DNA from: Morinoia aosen | Taxonomy: Eukaryota; Arthropoda; Malacostraca; Amphipoda; Talitridae | Length of the DNA: 64,000 nucleotides | Direction: 5' to 3' | Assembly (NCBI GenBank): GCA_030386875.1 | Contig: CM059556.1 | Location: forward strand, 36,310,964-36,374,963 | Shown: positions 22,862-35,182 of the stretch, piece after piece | How positions within the stretch are numbered: the first letter of the stretch is position 1 | Layout: each line of letters begins with the position of its first letter | The notes under the pieces: model-generated | What the model was told of the DNA's origin: nothing | Seen by the model: only the letters and a program-made list of their open reading frames with translations | Databases searched by the model: none | Translations under genes and position numbers: made by a program

Positions 22862-24270
22862 TCATAACTCAAGTTATAAAAATAAGTTATGAAACCAACT
22901 TATGAACAAAGTTATCAAGTCCAGTTATGAAACCGAGTCATAAAACCCAATTGTGAAGCTAAGTTATAAAACTAAGTTATGAAACCAAGTAATGAAACAA
23001 AGTTTGAAACCAATTTTTGAATCCAAGTTATAGAGCCAAGTTACAAAAACAAGCTATAAAACAAAGTTGTGAAACTAAGTTATGAAACCAAGTCATAAAA
23101 CCAAATTATGAAACCAAGTCATGAAACCAAATTATGAAACCAAGTCATGAAAACAAATTATGAAACCAAGTCATGAAACCAAATTATGAAACCAAGTCAT
23201 GAAACCAAATTATGAAACCAAGTCATGAAACCAAATTATGAATCCAAGTCATGAAACCAAATTATGAAACCAAGTCATGAAACCAAATTATGAAATCAAC
23301 TTATGAAACCAAGTCATGAAACCAAATTATGAAACCAAGTCATGAAACCAAATTATGAAATCAACTTATGAAACCAAGTCATGAAACCTAATTATGAAAT
23401 TAACATATGAAACCAAGTCATGAAACCAAATTATGAAACCAAGTCATGAAACCAAATTATGAAATCAACTTATGAAACCAAGGCATGAAACCAAATTATG
23501 AAACCAAGTCATGAAACCAAATTATGAAACCAAGTCATGAAACCAAATTATGAAACAAAGTCATGTAACCAAATTATGAAACCAAGTCATGAAACCAAAT
23601 TATGAAACCAAGTCATGAAACCAAATTATGAAATCAACTTATGAAACCAAGTCATGAAACCAAATTATGAAACCAAGTCATGAAACCAAATTATGAAATC
23701 AACTTATGAAACCAAGTCATGAAACCAAATTATGAAATCAACTTATGAAACCAAGTCATGAAACCAAATTATGAAACCAAGTCATGAAACCAAATTATGA
23801 AATCAACTTATGAAACCAAGTCATGAAACCAAATTATGAAATCAACTTATGAAACCAAGTCATGAAACCAAATTATGAAACCAAGTCATGAAACCAAATT
23901 ATGAAATCAACTTATGAAACCAAGTCATGAAACCAAATTATGAAACCAAGTCATGAAACCAAATTATGAAACCAAGTCATGAAACCAAATTATGAAACCA
24001 AGTCATGAAACCAAATTATGAAATCAACTTATGAAACCAAGTCATGAAACCAAATTATGAAACCAAGTCATGAAACCAAATTATGAAACCAAGTCATGAA
24101 ACCAAATTATGAAACCAAGTCATGAAACCAAATTATGAAATCAACTTATGAAACCAAATTATGAAATCAACTTATGAAACCAAGTTATAACACAAAGTCA
24201 TGAAACCAAGTTGTGAAACTAAATTTTACAAGCCCAGTCATAGTGCCAAGTTACAAAACCGAGTTTTCAA
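22862..24270. repeat. 13-bp minisatellite organised as 26- and 39-bp super-repeats, ~108 units
   Basis: Three 13-bp variants are used: GAAACCAAGTCAT, GAAACCAAATTAT and GAAATCAACTTAT. The first two alternate as 26-bp dimers over most of 23090-24150, and the third is inserted at intervals to make 39-bp trimers. Both edges (22862-23045 and 24190-24270) are degenerate. Unlike many arrays here, no long frame stays open, because TGA and TAA occur in the unit. Confidence 0.96.
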
Positions 24271-24519
24271 ACGCAACCAACCGAAATAAAGCCCCGAGCT
24301 GTTCGGTTATTTTAATTCCCTTCGACTTGCATTTAACGAACGGGATCGTTGAGCTCAATACTCTCACGTGTGTTAAAGTATTTTTTATTGCAGCATCAGA
24401 TTAAGATCAATGATGCGCGCGCTAAAACGGCTCAATGTTTGATCCATTGTGCCAATGCAAACACAATGTGTCCAATTATTGTTTGAATCCAGAAAAATTA
24501 AAGTGAGTAAAAGCTTATG

Positions 24520-24860
24520 CTTCGCCATATGATGTATTATATGCGCTTATTTTTCCCCTTCACTAATGGAAACCTATTCATGTTAGGTCCAAAGAGTACT
24601 CTATATTTTTAATCCGCTGTGTACGTTGAGACGAAATGGGTTCAGTCATTGTTAAATTGCTTAAAACTGATGCGAAATATGACTTTTGGAAATACAATGC
24701 ATTTTATACGCTTACTTTTCTCCTTGACTAATGAATGCTTCTCGTACGAAGCCTAATACTTTCATTAATATTAACGAAAGCCTGCTCATACTAAGCCTAA
24801 TACTTATATTAATATTATTGACAGCCTACTTCCTCGTTCTTCAACATAAAAATAATCAGC
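24520..24860. repeat. Diverged direct duplications (~162 bp and ~47 bp)
   Basis: ATGATGTATTATATGCGCTT near 24531 resembles ACAATGCATTTTATACGCTT near 24693, and both are followed by a TTTTYYCCTTSACTAATG stretch. Within 24745-24835 AAGCCTAATACTT with ATTAATATTA occurs twice about 44 bp apart. Confidence 0.55.
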
Positions 24861-25060
24861 ATACACCTTTGAAAAATTCAGGGTATTTTAATATCATCCG
24901 TGCAAAATATTTTCAAAGCGTCGTGAAATACATATGTTCCAAATACTTTCACCGGAAATTTTTTGCAGAAGTTTTAAAAAATGTACCCAACTCGGTGCAA
25001 CGCGGTGTTTTGTTGAGACATTGTCTGCTGCAGCTGCGCAGCTTTGAAGATTTTGTGTGA
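24731..25060 (+). other. Unassigned 109-codon ATG frame with one hydrophobic segment
   Basis: It starts at an ATG. Residues about 18-37 are almost entirely Leu/Ile and would form a membrane span, followed by a basic, Lys/His/Phe-rich tail. The first 35 codons lie on the 47-bp duplication described above, which weakens the case for a gene. No family is recognised. Confidence 0.12.
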
Positions 25061-25494
25061 TTTTCAAAAGCATGCAATTCTTTTACTGGCTAAATGAATC
25101 CGTCAGAATGCCTGCAGAGCTGTCGCGGACTTTACAATGAATTCGAAAAGAAATACAGCAGATCTCATTTCTGATACGCACAGCGTCAATTTCTATTAAT
25201 GACAAGCAATTTTTTTTTAATGCAAAAATAATTTAGGATTGGAACACGGCCGTATCTCATTAAATAAAATCTGGAAAATATTTTTTCATCCAATCGGAGA
25301 AAGACGAGTAGCTGAATTTTAATAGGAATGTCCTCGAGCCAAATGATCTTTTGCTTCTTCGGGTCTTGATTGCTTCCTGGGTCACAATCTCTGCCATTTG
25401 TGAAGTCGGGGGCAATCTTATTAGCGGCCCCGAGAAGGAAACTCTGGAGCGTTCGTTGAAGGACAGCCCAAAAAAATACGCTGAAAGGAAATTC
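25061..25494. other. Unique spacer
   Basis: Nothing supported. A 78-codon minus-strand frame at 25260-25496 has no recognisable motif. Confidence 0.4.
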
Positions 25495-26010
25495 ATACAG
25501 AAGCTGTCAGACTACCGAAAATAAAGCAGCTGGCAGATTACCGAACTTAAAGAAGCTGACAGGAAATTAACATAGAAACTGGCAGACATGCCCAAACAAA
25601 ATCGGTGGAAGACAAATCAAAGTAAAATGCTGGCAGGTAGGCCAAAATAAAAATAACGTGTGGATGAATAAAAGAGAAACTTGAATACAAAATTATTGAA
25701 AGAAACTTGTAGGATATTCAGTTAGAAACAAGCAGATAAACTAAAATAATGAAGCGCGCAGACAAGCCGAGATAAATTAGATTGCACGGTAATCGATAAA
25801 AAGTTTGCTGACGAACAAAACCAATGAAGCTCGCAGAAAAATTCATCGAGAAGCTTAAAATTTTAAATAAATAAATAAATAATGAAGGCATCTACGGATG
25901 CTAGAAGCATTTTAAAATGCTAGCAGAAAAATAAACGAAGAAGCATGCAGACTTTTCAAAACAATGAAGACAGCAGAGAAATGTATAAAGAAGCCAGCAA
26001 ACTTAGCAGC
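25495..26010. repeat. Highly degenerate ~40-bp repeat
   Basis: The words GAAGCTGKCAGA, GCTGGCAGR, GCGCAGACAAGCC and CCRAAATAAA recur around a dozen times at irregular spacing close to 40 bp. This looks like an old minisatellite in decay. Confidence 0.5.
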
Positions 26011-26074
26011 TTAATATTGGCGTTGATTTTGGAGCGGCCTGTATCGTTAGAGCCCTGCAGTAGGTTTATCATAT

Positions 26075-26520
26075 GACCTTGTGGTATAGTGTTGTGGCAC
26101 ACATGTGTGGTGTAGAGTTGTGGTAGAGATGTGGTTGTCAGCTCAGGTAGACATGTGGTATAAAATTGTGGTAGACAAGTTGTAGTGAGCTGAGGTAGAC
26201 AAGTTTTAGTGAGCTGAGGTAGACAAGTGGTAGTGAGCTGAGGTAGACAAGTTGTAGTGAGCTGAGGTAGACAAGTGGTAGTGAGCTGAGGTAGACAAGT
26301 GGTAGTGAACTGAGGTAGACAAGTGGTAGTGAGCTGAGGTAGACAAGTGGTAGTGAGCTGAAGTAGACACGTGGTAGTGAGCTATGGCAGACATGTGGTA
26401 TAGAGTTGTGGTAGTCACGCGGTAGTGAGCTGTGGCAGACATGTGGTATAGAGTTGTGGTAGACATGTGGTATAGAGTTGTGGTAGACACGTGTTAGTGA
26501 GCTGTGACTAAGATGAGGTA
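26075..26520. repeat. 24-bp minisatellite, ~18 units
   Basis: GTAGACAAGTGGTAGTGAGC plus TGAG is the central unit (26150-26360). Outer units use the related GTAGACATGTGGTATAGAGT form. Minus-strand frames of 94 and 151 codons reflect the period of 24. Confidence 0.93.
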
Positions 26521-26611
26521 GAGAGTCAAGGAAGAGAAATGTAGGAGACCTATGTACGAGAGTGTATAGTGTTGAACCAGTTCTATCCTGCAAACTAACA
26601 CCATGTGCACT

Positions 26612-26918
26612 GGTAGACCTGAGGTGAGCCCGGAGTAGATCTCAGGTAGACCTAAATATGCCTGCAGTAGACCTGAGGTAGACCTACAATAAGCCTGAGG
26701 TAGATCTGAGGTAGTCCTGTGATAAGACTGAGATTAACCTGAGTAAACCTAGAATAGACCTGACTTAACCTGCAGTAAACCTGAAGTACACCTGCAGTAG
26801 ACCTGCAGAAGACCCGTGGTAGACCTGCGTTAGGCCTTCAGTAGACCTAAGTTGACCTGCAGTAGACCTGCAGTAAACCTGGAGAAGACCTGAGTAGACC
26901 TAAGTAGACCTGCGTCAA
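26612..26918. repeat. ~11-bp minisatellite, ~28 degenerate units
   Basis: CCTGCAGTAGA and relatives such as CCTGAGGTAGA repeat with frequent indels. The shared GTAGAC word with the adjacent 24-bp array suggests that the two have a common seed. Confidence 0.85.
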
Positions 26919-26929
26919 GTCAGCCCTAC

Positions 26930-27379
26930 TGCCCACACCTCAGCACGCCTCACAAATGTCGTATCAGACCAAAAGCAATCTGCCGGCCCGACTGGCCGAC
27001 AGTTTTTCCTTTTCCCGGATCCTGCAAACCTCGACCGAGCTTAATACCAATAAGTTCAAAGTCCGCGCTGACAGCCGAACATAATGGAACTTCGTCGCAA
27101 AATGGAAAAATCAGTTTTACGTTAATGCGACTCTGCTTGTGCTCTCAACTGAAATAAATTATTAATACAACGGCGTTCTTATGCTATCACCTGAAAATAA
27201 ATTATGGTTAGCTTTCCATGTAAGCTACCTGGTCCACTTTTTTTTGAAAATGAGATTTTTACGATGTTAAGACTGTTGGCGTAGCTTTATGTTTAGGAAA
27301 AATAAGGGTAAAGTAAATGCAACTACGTTTATGTACTCTAAACTGAAATAAATCAATCTTTACTTTCCAACCGAACTAC
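26930..27379. other. Single-copy GC-richer island, then AT-rich flank
   Basis: 26930-27080 is GC-richer, with GCCGGCCCGACTGGCCGACA and CAAACCTCGACCGAGC, and no repeat. At 27115-27360 an AACTGAAATAAAT word recurs three times in loosely similar contexts, suggesting weak old duplication. Confidence 0.35.
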
Positions 27380-28645
27380 CAGGTTCTAGTACAACGAGGT
27401 TCAAGTAGTGCCCTAGTTCAAGTGCTACATGGTTCAAGTAGTGCCCTGGTTCAAGTGCTACATGGTTCAAGTAGTGCCCTGGTTCAAGTGCTACATGGTT
27501 CAAGTAGGGCTCTGGTTCAAGTGCTACATGGTTCAAGTAGGGCTCTGGTTCAAGTGCTACATGGTTCAAGTAGGGCTCTGGTTCAAGTGCTACATGGTTC
27601 AAGTAGGGCTCTGGTTCAAGTGCTACATGGTTCAAGTAGGGCCCTGGTTCAAGTGCTACATGGTTCAAGTAGGGCTCTGGTTCAAGTGCTACATGGTTCA
27701 AGTAGGGCTCTGGTTCAAGTGCTACATGGTTCAAGTAGGGCTCTGGTTCAAGTGCTACATGGTTCAAGTAGGGCCCTGGTTCAAGTGCTACATGGTTCAA
27801 GTAGGGCTCTGGTTCAAGTGCTACATGGTTCATGTAGGGCCCTGGTTCAAGTGCTACATGGTTCAAGTAGGGCTCTGGTTCAAGTGCTACATGGTTCAAG
27901 TAGGGCTCTGGTTCAAGTGCTACATGGTTCAAGTAGGGCCCTGGTTCAAGTGCTACATGGTTCAAGTAGGGCTCTGGTTCAAGTGCTACATGGTTCAAGT
28001 AGGGCCCTGGTTCAAGTGCTACATGGTTCAAGTAGTGCCCTGGTTCAAGTGCTACATGGTTCAAGTAGTGCCCTAGTTCAAGTGCTACATGGTTCAAGTA
28101 GGGCCCTGGTTCAAGTGCTACATGGTTCAAGTAGGGCTCTGGTTCAAGTGCTACATGGTTCAAGTATTGCCCTGGTTCAAGTGCTACATGGTTCAAGTAG
28201 GGCCCTGGTTCAAGTGCTACATGGTTCAAGTAGGGCTCTAGTTCAAGTGCTACATGGTTCAAGTAGTGCCCTGGTTCAAGTGCTACATGGTTCAAGTAGG
28301 GCCCTGGTTCAAGTGCTACATGGTTCAAGTAGGGCCCTGGTTCAAGTGCTACATGGTTCAAGTAGGGCCCTGGTTCAAGTGCTACATGGTTCAAGTAGGG
28401 CTCTGGTTCAAGTGCTACATGGTTCAAGTAGTGCCCTGGTTCAAGTGCTACATGGTTCAAGTAGGGCCCTGGTTCAAGTGCTACATGGTTCAAGTACTAC
28501 ATGGTTCTGGTAGGGCCCTAGTTCAAGTGCTACATGGTTCAAGTAGTGCCCTGGTTCAAGTGCTACATGGTTCAAGTAGGGCCCTAGTTCAAGTGCTACA
28601 TGGTTCAAGTACTGCCAGGTTTGAGTAATACCTTGTTCAAATACT
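27380..28645. repeat. 33-bp minisatellite, ~38 units
   Basis: The unit is GTGCTACATGGTTCAAGTAG followed by GGCYCTGGTTCAA. It contains two GGTTCAAGT words, so it is itself an old 16+17-bp duplication. Three main variants (GGGCTCTGG, GGGCCCTGG, GTGCCCTGG) are interspersed. Because 33 is a multiple of three, a 377-codon minus frame and plus frames of 363, 215 and 124 codons stay open. The plus frames begin with GTG or inside the repeat. No non-repeat domain is attached. Confidence 0.97.
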
Positions 28646-28744
28646 TAGACTAAAAGTAATTTCACGCGACTCAAAGCGCCCTCTAGGGTTAGTTTTACTT
28701 ACTACACTACAAAAATTACTGTACAAATACACATTTATATATGA

Positions 28745-28875
28745 ATCACAGAACACATGCAAATGACAATACAAATTACCGAACACATACAAATGACAAT
28801 GCAAATACAAATTACAATACAAATACAAACTACAATACATCACAAATTGCAATACAAATACGATCTACAACACAA
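28745..28875. repeat. Degenerate AAATACAA/AAATGACA repeat
   Basis: Short words ACAAATGACAAT, GCAAATACAAATTAC and ACAAATACAAAC recur with a 6-12-bp period. Confidence 0.7.
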
Positions 28876-29370
28876 CACAAATACATGTTAGAGCAGCTCC
28901 GCAACGACAACCAGTCCCCGTGATGCAACGGAGAACATTTCTCTGCGCCCGAAATAAAGTTTTGATAAAAGTGCTCGGCGCGCTCATGGATTCACTAGTG
29001 TCCCGAAAACAAGAGGGTTCTTTATGCGTTGAGGGTGGGAGTGAATAAAGAAATGCGTTACTTCTTCAGGACGTTCTCGTATGAAAAAATGCTTAAGAAT
29101 GAAGCTCCGTATTTCTAGATATATGCATAAAATTTGAGGACTGAGAAACTTTATTTTTAGGAGACACAAGTATTACTTTACTTGAAAAATTTATCTAATA
29201 CTTTGTGGAAATAATGGGTAACGGAGATAATCTTTCGAACTTCGTTTGTCAGTTTTGCTGCCTGTATATTCAGACGCACAGTTAAAGTCTCTCATTCCTT
29301 GTATTGATAGACCACAGCTCATCACACTGCGTCAAATGCATGATTGTCATCGCTACACAGAGAAAAATCC
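28876..29370. other. Unique spacer
   Basis: Nothing recognised. Confidence 0.45.
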
Positions 29371-32300
29371 TGTTCACCTTTCACAATGACACCACACACA
29401 CTATCGCACTTCAACTTCCACTTCAAACAACACACACACACTATCACACTTCAACTTCCACTTCAAACACCACACACACAATCGCATTTCAACTTCCACT
29501 TCAAACATCACACACACAATATCGCACTTCAACTTCCACTTCAGACACCACACACACACTATCGCATTTCAACTTCCACTTCAGACACCACACACACACT
29601 TTCGCACTTCAACTTCCACTTCAGACACCACACACACACTTTCGCACTTCAACTTCCACTTCAGACACCACACACACACTTTCGCACTTCAACTTCCACT
29701 TCAGACACCACACACACACTATCGCATTTCAACTTCCACTTCAGACACCACACACACAATATCGCACTTCAACTTCCACTTGAAACACCACACACACACT
29801 ATCGCACTTCAACTTCCACTTGAAACACCACACACACACTATCGCACTTCAACTTTCACTACAAACACCACACAAACACAATCGCACTTCAACTTCCACT
29901 CCAAACACCACACACACTATCACACTTCAACTTCTACTTCAAACACCACACACACAATCGCATTTCAACTTCCACTTCAGACACCACACACACACTATCG
30001 CACTTCAACTTCCACTTCAAACACCACACACACTATCGCACTTCAACTTCCACTTCAGACACCACACACACAATATCGCACTTCAACTTCCACTTCAGAC
30101 ACCACACACACAATATCGCACTTCAACTTCCACTTCAAACACCACACACACAATATCGCACTTCAACTTCCACTTCAAACACCACACACACAATATCGCT
30201 CTTCAACTTCCACTTCAGACACCACACACACAATATCGCACTTCAACTTCCACTTCAAACACCACACACACACTATCGCACTTCAACTTCCACTTCAGAC
30301 ACCACACACACAATATCGCACTTCAACTTCCACTTCAAACACCACACACACACTATCGCACTTCAACTTCCACTTCAAACACCACACACACACTATCGCA
30401 CTTCAACTTCCACTTCAAACACCACACACACACTATCGCACTTCAACTTCCACTTCAGACACCACACACACAATATCGCACTTCAACTTCCACTTCAAAC
30501 ACCACACACACAATATCGCACTTCAACTTCCACTTCAGACACCACACACACTATCGCACTTCAACTTCCACTTCAGACACCACACACACTATCGCACTTC
30601 AACTTCCACTTCAGACACCACACACACTATCGCACTTCAACTTCCACTTCAAACACCACACACACACTATCGCACTTCAACTTCCACTTCAAACACCACA
30701 CACACAATATCGCACTTCAACTTCCACTTCAAACACCACACACACAATATCGCACTTCAACTTCCACTTCAGACACCACACACACTATCGCACTTCAACT
30801 TCCACTTCAGACACCACACACACTATCGCACTTCAACTTCCACTTCAAACACCACACACACTATCGCACTTCAACTTCCACTTCAGACACCACACACACT
30901 ATCGCACTTCAACTTCCACTTCAGACACCACACACACAATCGCACTTCAACTTCCACTTCAGACACCACACACACTATCGCACTTCAACTTCCACTTGAA
31001 ACACCACACACACACTATCGCACTTCAACTTCCACTTGAAACACCACACACACACTATCGCACTTCAACTTTCACTACAAACACCAAACAAACACAATCG
31101 CACTTCAACTTCCACTCCAAACACCACACACACTATCACACTTCAACTTCCACTTCAAACACCACACACACAACATCGCACTTCAACTTCCACTTCAGAC
31201 ACCACACACACAATATCGCACTTCAACTTCCACTTCAGACACCACACACACAATATCGCACTTCAACTTCCACTTCAAACACCACACACACAACATCGCA
31301 CTTCAACTTCCACTTCAAACACCACACACAGAATATCGCACTTCAACTTCCACTTCAGACACCACACACACAATATCGCACTTCAACTTCCACTTCAGAC
31401 ACCACACACACAATATCGCACTTCAACTTCCACTTCAAACACCACACACACAATATCGCATTTCAACTTCCACTTCAGACACCACACACACAACATCGCA
31501 CTTCAACTTCCACTTCAGACACCACACACACAATATCGCACTTCAACTTCCACTTCAGACACCACACACACAATATCGCACTTCAACTTCCACTTCAAAC
31601 ACCACACACACAATATCGCACTTCAACTTCCACTTCAAACACCACACACACAATATCGCACTTCAACTTCCACTTCAGACACCACACACACAATATCGCA
31701 CTTCAACTTCCACTTCAAACACCACACATACACTATCGCACTTCAACTTCCACTTCAGACACCACACACACAATATCGCACTTCAACTTCCACTTCAAAC
31801 ACCACACACACACTATCGCACTTCAACTTCCACTTCAAACACCACACACACACTATCGCACTTCAACTTCCACTTCAAACACCACACACACACTATCGCA
31901 CTTCAACTTCCACTTCAGACACCACACACACAATATCGCACTTCAACTTCCACTTCAAACACCACACACACAATATCGCACTTCAACTTCCACTTCAAAC
32001 ACCACACACACACTATCGCACTTCAACTTCCACTTCAGACACCACACACACACTATCGCACTTCAACTTCCACTTCAGACACCACACACACACTATCGCA
32101 CTTCAACTTCCACTTCAGACACCACACACACACTATCGCACTTCAACTTCCACTTCAAACACCACACACACACTATCGCACTTCAACTTCCACTTCAGAC
32201 ACCACACACACACTATCGCACTTCAACTTCCACTTCAGACACCACACACACACTATCGCACTTCAACTTCCACTTCCAACACCACACACACACTATCGCA

Positions 32301-32475
32301 CTTCAACTTCCACTTCAGACACAACACACACACTATCGCACTTCAACTTCCACTTCAGACACCACACACACACTATCGCACTTCAACTTCCACTTCAAAC
32401 ACCACACACACTATCACACTTCAACTTCCACTTCGAACACCACACACTAACGCATTCCAACTTCAACTGCAAAAT
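29371..32475. repeat. 40-bp minisatellite with nested CA repeat, ~77 units (3.1 kb)
   Basis: The unit is CACTTCAACTTCCACTTCAG followed by ACACCACACACAC and ACTATCG. Units are 37-40 bp, and the length differences lie mainly in the (CA)n tract, so a microsatellite slips inside the minisatellite. The plus strand is almost free of G and has no stop in any of its three frames, giving overlapping open frames of up to 876 codons. A diagnostic block (CTTTCACTACAAACACC plus neighbours) occurs near 29853 and again near 31069, 1216 bp apart, revealing duplication of about 30 units together. Confidence 0.98.
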
Positions 32476-32998
32476 TCACCAGATTTTAAAAGTCGAGCCA
32501 TCCTTACCAATAATATCCACGCCCCGCACTATTCTACGCACACTCTATGAATAAGTTGAGGAGGGTCGGCTATAAAGTTTCATGAAACATGAACAGTTGT
32601 GCCAGCGAAGCATCTACGCAGGCTGCAACGCCCACCACGTAACATAAATTTTGGTTTATGTGAACCAATAAAGTCTTTATTCCTCGTAGTCGCTGCTTTG
32701 AAAACCTAACGCGCACGACTCGTGCATCGGCGAGCTGCAAAGTACGCAGTTCCAAACGGTAGGCAATCCCTAACGTAGAAAGAAAAGGAAGAAACAAACT
32801 ATCTGTATATTCCAATCTTAACCATGCTAAGGTGGATTTCATACTTGTTTGTCTGAACCTATATCCCTGGAACAAACTGAGTGTAAAATTTGACAATTTT
32901 CTATCCAAAATTATACTGAATCCAAGCCATTTATTCGATTCACTCCAACAATCGCTGAGTTTGATTCCAATCGCTGAATGTGATTTTTACAGTAGCTA
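32476..32998. other. Unique spacer
   Basis: Overlapping opposite-strand frames of about 112 and 55 unique codons occur at 32570-32998. Neither has a recognisable motif. Confidence 0.4.
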
Positions 32999-33688
32999 CC
33001 ATAACAACCAGGATAACAACCAGAAAAATAACCAGGATAACAACCAAGATAACAACCAGGATAACAACCAGAATAACATTCAGGATAACAACCAGAATAA
33101 CAATCAGAATAACAACCAGGATAACAACCAGAATAACAACCAGGATAACAACCAGAATAATGAACAGAATAACAACCAGAATAACAACCAGAATAACAAC
33201 CAGAAAAACCACCAGGATAATAACCAGGAAAACAACCAAAATAACAACCAAAATAACAACCAGAATAACAACCAGGATAACAACCAAGATAACAACCAGG
33301 TTAACAACCAGGATTACAACCAAGATAACAATCAGGATAACAACCAGGATAACAATCAGGATAACAACCAGGATAACAACCAGGATAATAATCACAATAA
33401 CAACCAGGATAACAAAAAAGATAACAAAAAGGATAAAACCAGGGTTACAACCAGGATAACAACCAAGATAACAACCAGGATAACAATCAGGATAACAACC
33501 AGGATAACAACCAGGATAAAAACCGGGATTCCAACCAGGATAACAACCAGGATAACAACCAGGATAACAACCAGGATAACAACCAGGATAACAACGAGGA
33601 TAACAACCAGGATAACAACCAGGATAACAACCAGGATAACAACCAGGATAACAACCAGGATAACAACCAGGATAACAACCAGGATAAC
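32999..33688. repeat. 12-bp minisatellite, ~57 units
   Basis: The unit is GATAACAACCAG. The left half is more varied (AATAACAACCAG, CAAGATAAC) and the right half (33530-33688) is nearly perfect. A period divisible by three keeps frames open: one plus frame reads Asn-Asn-Gln-Asp repeats, another Ile-Thr-Thr-Arg repeats, and the minus frames read Val/Ile/Leu or Tyr-Pro-Gly-Cys repeats. The 305-codon plus frame (32832-33749) starts at GTG and changes repeat frame near 33435, so it is not a convincing Asn/Gln-rich protein. Confidence 0.96.
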
Positions 33689-34758
33689 TGTACCAAGCCA
33701 CGCAGCTTGCCACCAAACATCAAACACTGCTGCTGCTCGGTACCAGTAGACGCCTGGGAGTTTTCTACCTTCGTTTTTTGTTAGGTTTTGCAGCTCATTT
33801 TCTGAAGTTGACGCGCTTCAAAGAGAATGTTAATGGCGCTGATGAATTTTTCCTAAACTTACCTCGGCTTTCTCCCTCATTTCCCATCGAAGTGGCTTGT
33901 GCTGAAGTCCATTCGCTGGAGCGCAAATTCCGCATTTTTCTATATTCTGAGGTTAATTTAAGAAAGTCTCCCTTGTAATTAGTAGCCCGAATCTGTCTAG
34001 TTTAATTTTTGTTTACTGAACGCCAGTTCACTAAGCATTTTATTATTTACTTCTAGTTATTTCAGCGTAGGTTTTAACGATTCATGATTTTTCAACATGT
34101 GTAAAACTCGTATTTAAAAAAAAACGAAAGCCATATTACTTTAGAAATGGATAGCATTTAGCACAGTTGATCGTCAAAGTACGGCAACTTCTGGCGTAAT
34201 TTCTATGAGTGTTGCTTCATTTTTCGGAAAAAAACAACCGAATCAGTCTGCGATGCACATTGTGCTGCGAGATGGCTCGTCAATGTTCCTCTGACCTTGA
34301 GTTCTCACTGAACCTGAGACTGGTTTTTTTCTCAACAATTTGGGTCTCCTCCACCAGCAGCGAACCAACAACAAACCTCTTGGACAAATTTATTCGAAGA
34401 AAAATATCAATAATATTCTTTATCTCGATGGCTTCTTTCCTTTTGATGAAAACACACGTTGGTGTCTGGGTTTAGTTTTCGTTTATTTTTAGTAAGATAT
34501 GGTCACGGGCTCTCTCGAAAATAATAACTGTTCCGTCAAAAGCAGCGAGAACTTTTTCTATATTTTACCTTGATGCGCCTACAACCACCTTCCTCCAGCC
34601 TCATTTAAATTTTAGAATTCTCTGATTGACAGCATTTCACTCTTAGATTCTACAATTACACACCAGCATATTCTACAGCAATTCATATAATCGTCTGTCC
34701 TCGAAAATCCTGGTGTTGAATTATTGATCATTTACAGTGAAAAAGAACCTACTGCCAT
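33689..34758. other. Unique spacer
   Basis: No repeat or gene identified. Short frames at 33778-33978 and 34209-34475 have no recognisable features. Confidence 0.45.
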
Positions 34759-34762
34759 GTAA

Positions 34763-34980
34763 CACTTTGACCTAGACGTGAGCCGCCGGTGTACACGGAT
34801 GGAATTTTCATAAGCTGCTAACCGACCAGTGGTCACAAACTCAACTTTTATAAATTTTAACCAAAGCTGAATGAAGGTTCAATTCAGTTAATGTGTGCTA
34901 TTTTCAAATTGCTCACTACAATTGACGTTAAATTCGAGTTGAATATTGAACTTCATTTAGCACCCATCGCGGTCGACGTT
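34763..34980 (+). mobile_element. ~218-bp MITE, copy A (TTAA family)
   Basis: It begins CACTTTGACC after GTAA and ends before TTTTAA. Along its whole length it matches the reverse complement of 54660-54879 in order: CACTTTGAC, CCGGTG, TTTTCATAA, CTGCTRACCG, ACTCAAYTTT, then CTACAATTGACGTTAAATT near the far end. Length is within 2 bp of that copy. The right terminal repeat has decayed. There is no coding capacity. Confidence 0.8.
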
Positions 34981-35033
34981 TTAAATGTCACTTAGGGCAA
35001 ACTAAACCAAAGAGTTTTTAAGCCACCTTACTT

Positions 35034-35177
35034 CACAGTCTAACTTATCGCCGCCTGCATGTGTTTTTCGCTTTGCCGCCTGCATAAATGTCTTTCACCG
35101 TCTAAGCGATTCAATCGCTTTAAATCGTTTGGGCGGCGAAAGACATGCATGCAGGTGGCGACAAAGTTAGACTGGGG
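35034..35177. mobile_element. 144-bp hairpin MITE with possible 5-bp TACTT duplication
   Basis: CAGTCTAACTTATCGCCGCC at the left is matched by the complement of GGTGGCGACAAAGTTAGACTG at the right, and the interior (GCCGCCTGCATRAATGTCTT, AGCGATTCAATCGCTT) also pairs, so the entire element folds as one hairpin. TACTT lies immediately outside both ends (35029-35033 and 35178-35182), a candidate target-site duplication. The superfamily cannot be assigned from this alone. Confidence 0.8.
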
Positions 35178-35182
35178 TACTT

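Noticed and set aside
24731-25060. Small membrane protein with a Leu/Ile-rich segment
   Set aside because: The hydrophobic stretch lies on a local 47-bp duplication of AT-rich sequence. There is no homology or context to support a gene.
29820-32450. 876-codon open frame
   Set aside because: It lies wholly inside the 40-bp array, where all three plus frames lack stops and the frame rotates with each unit. There is no non-repeat domain.
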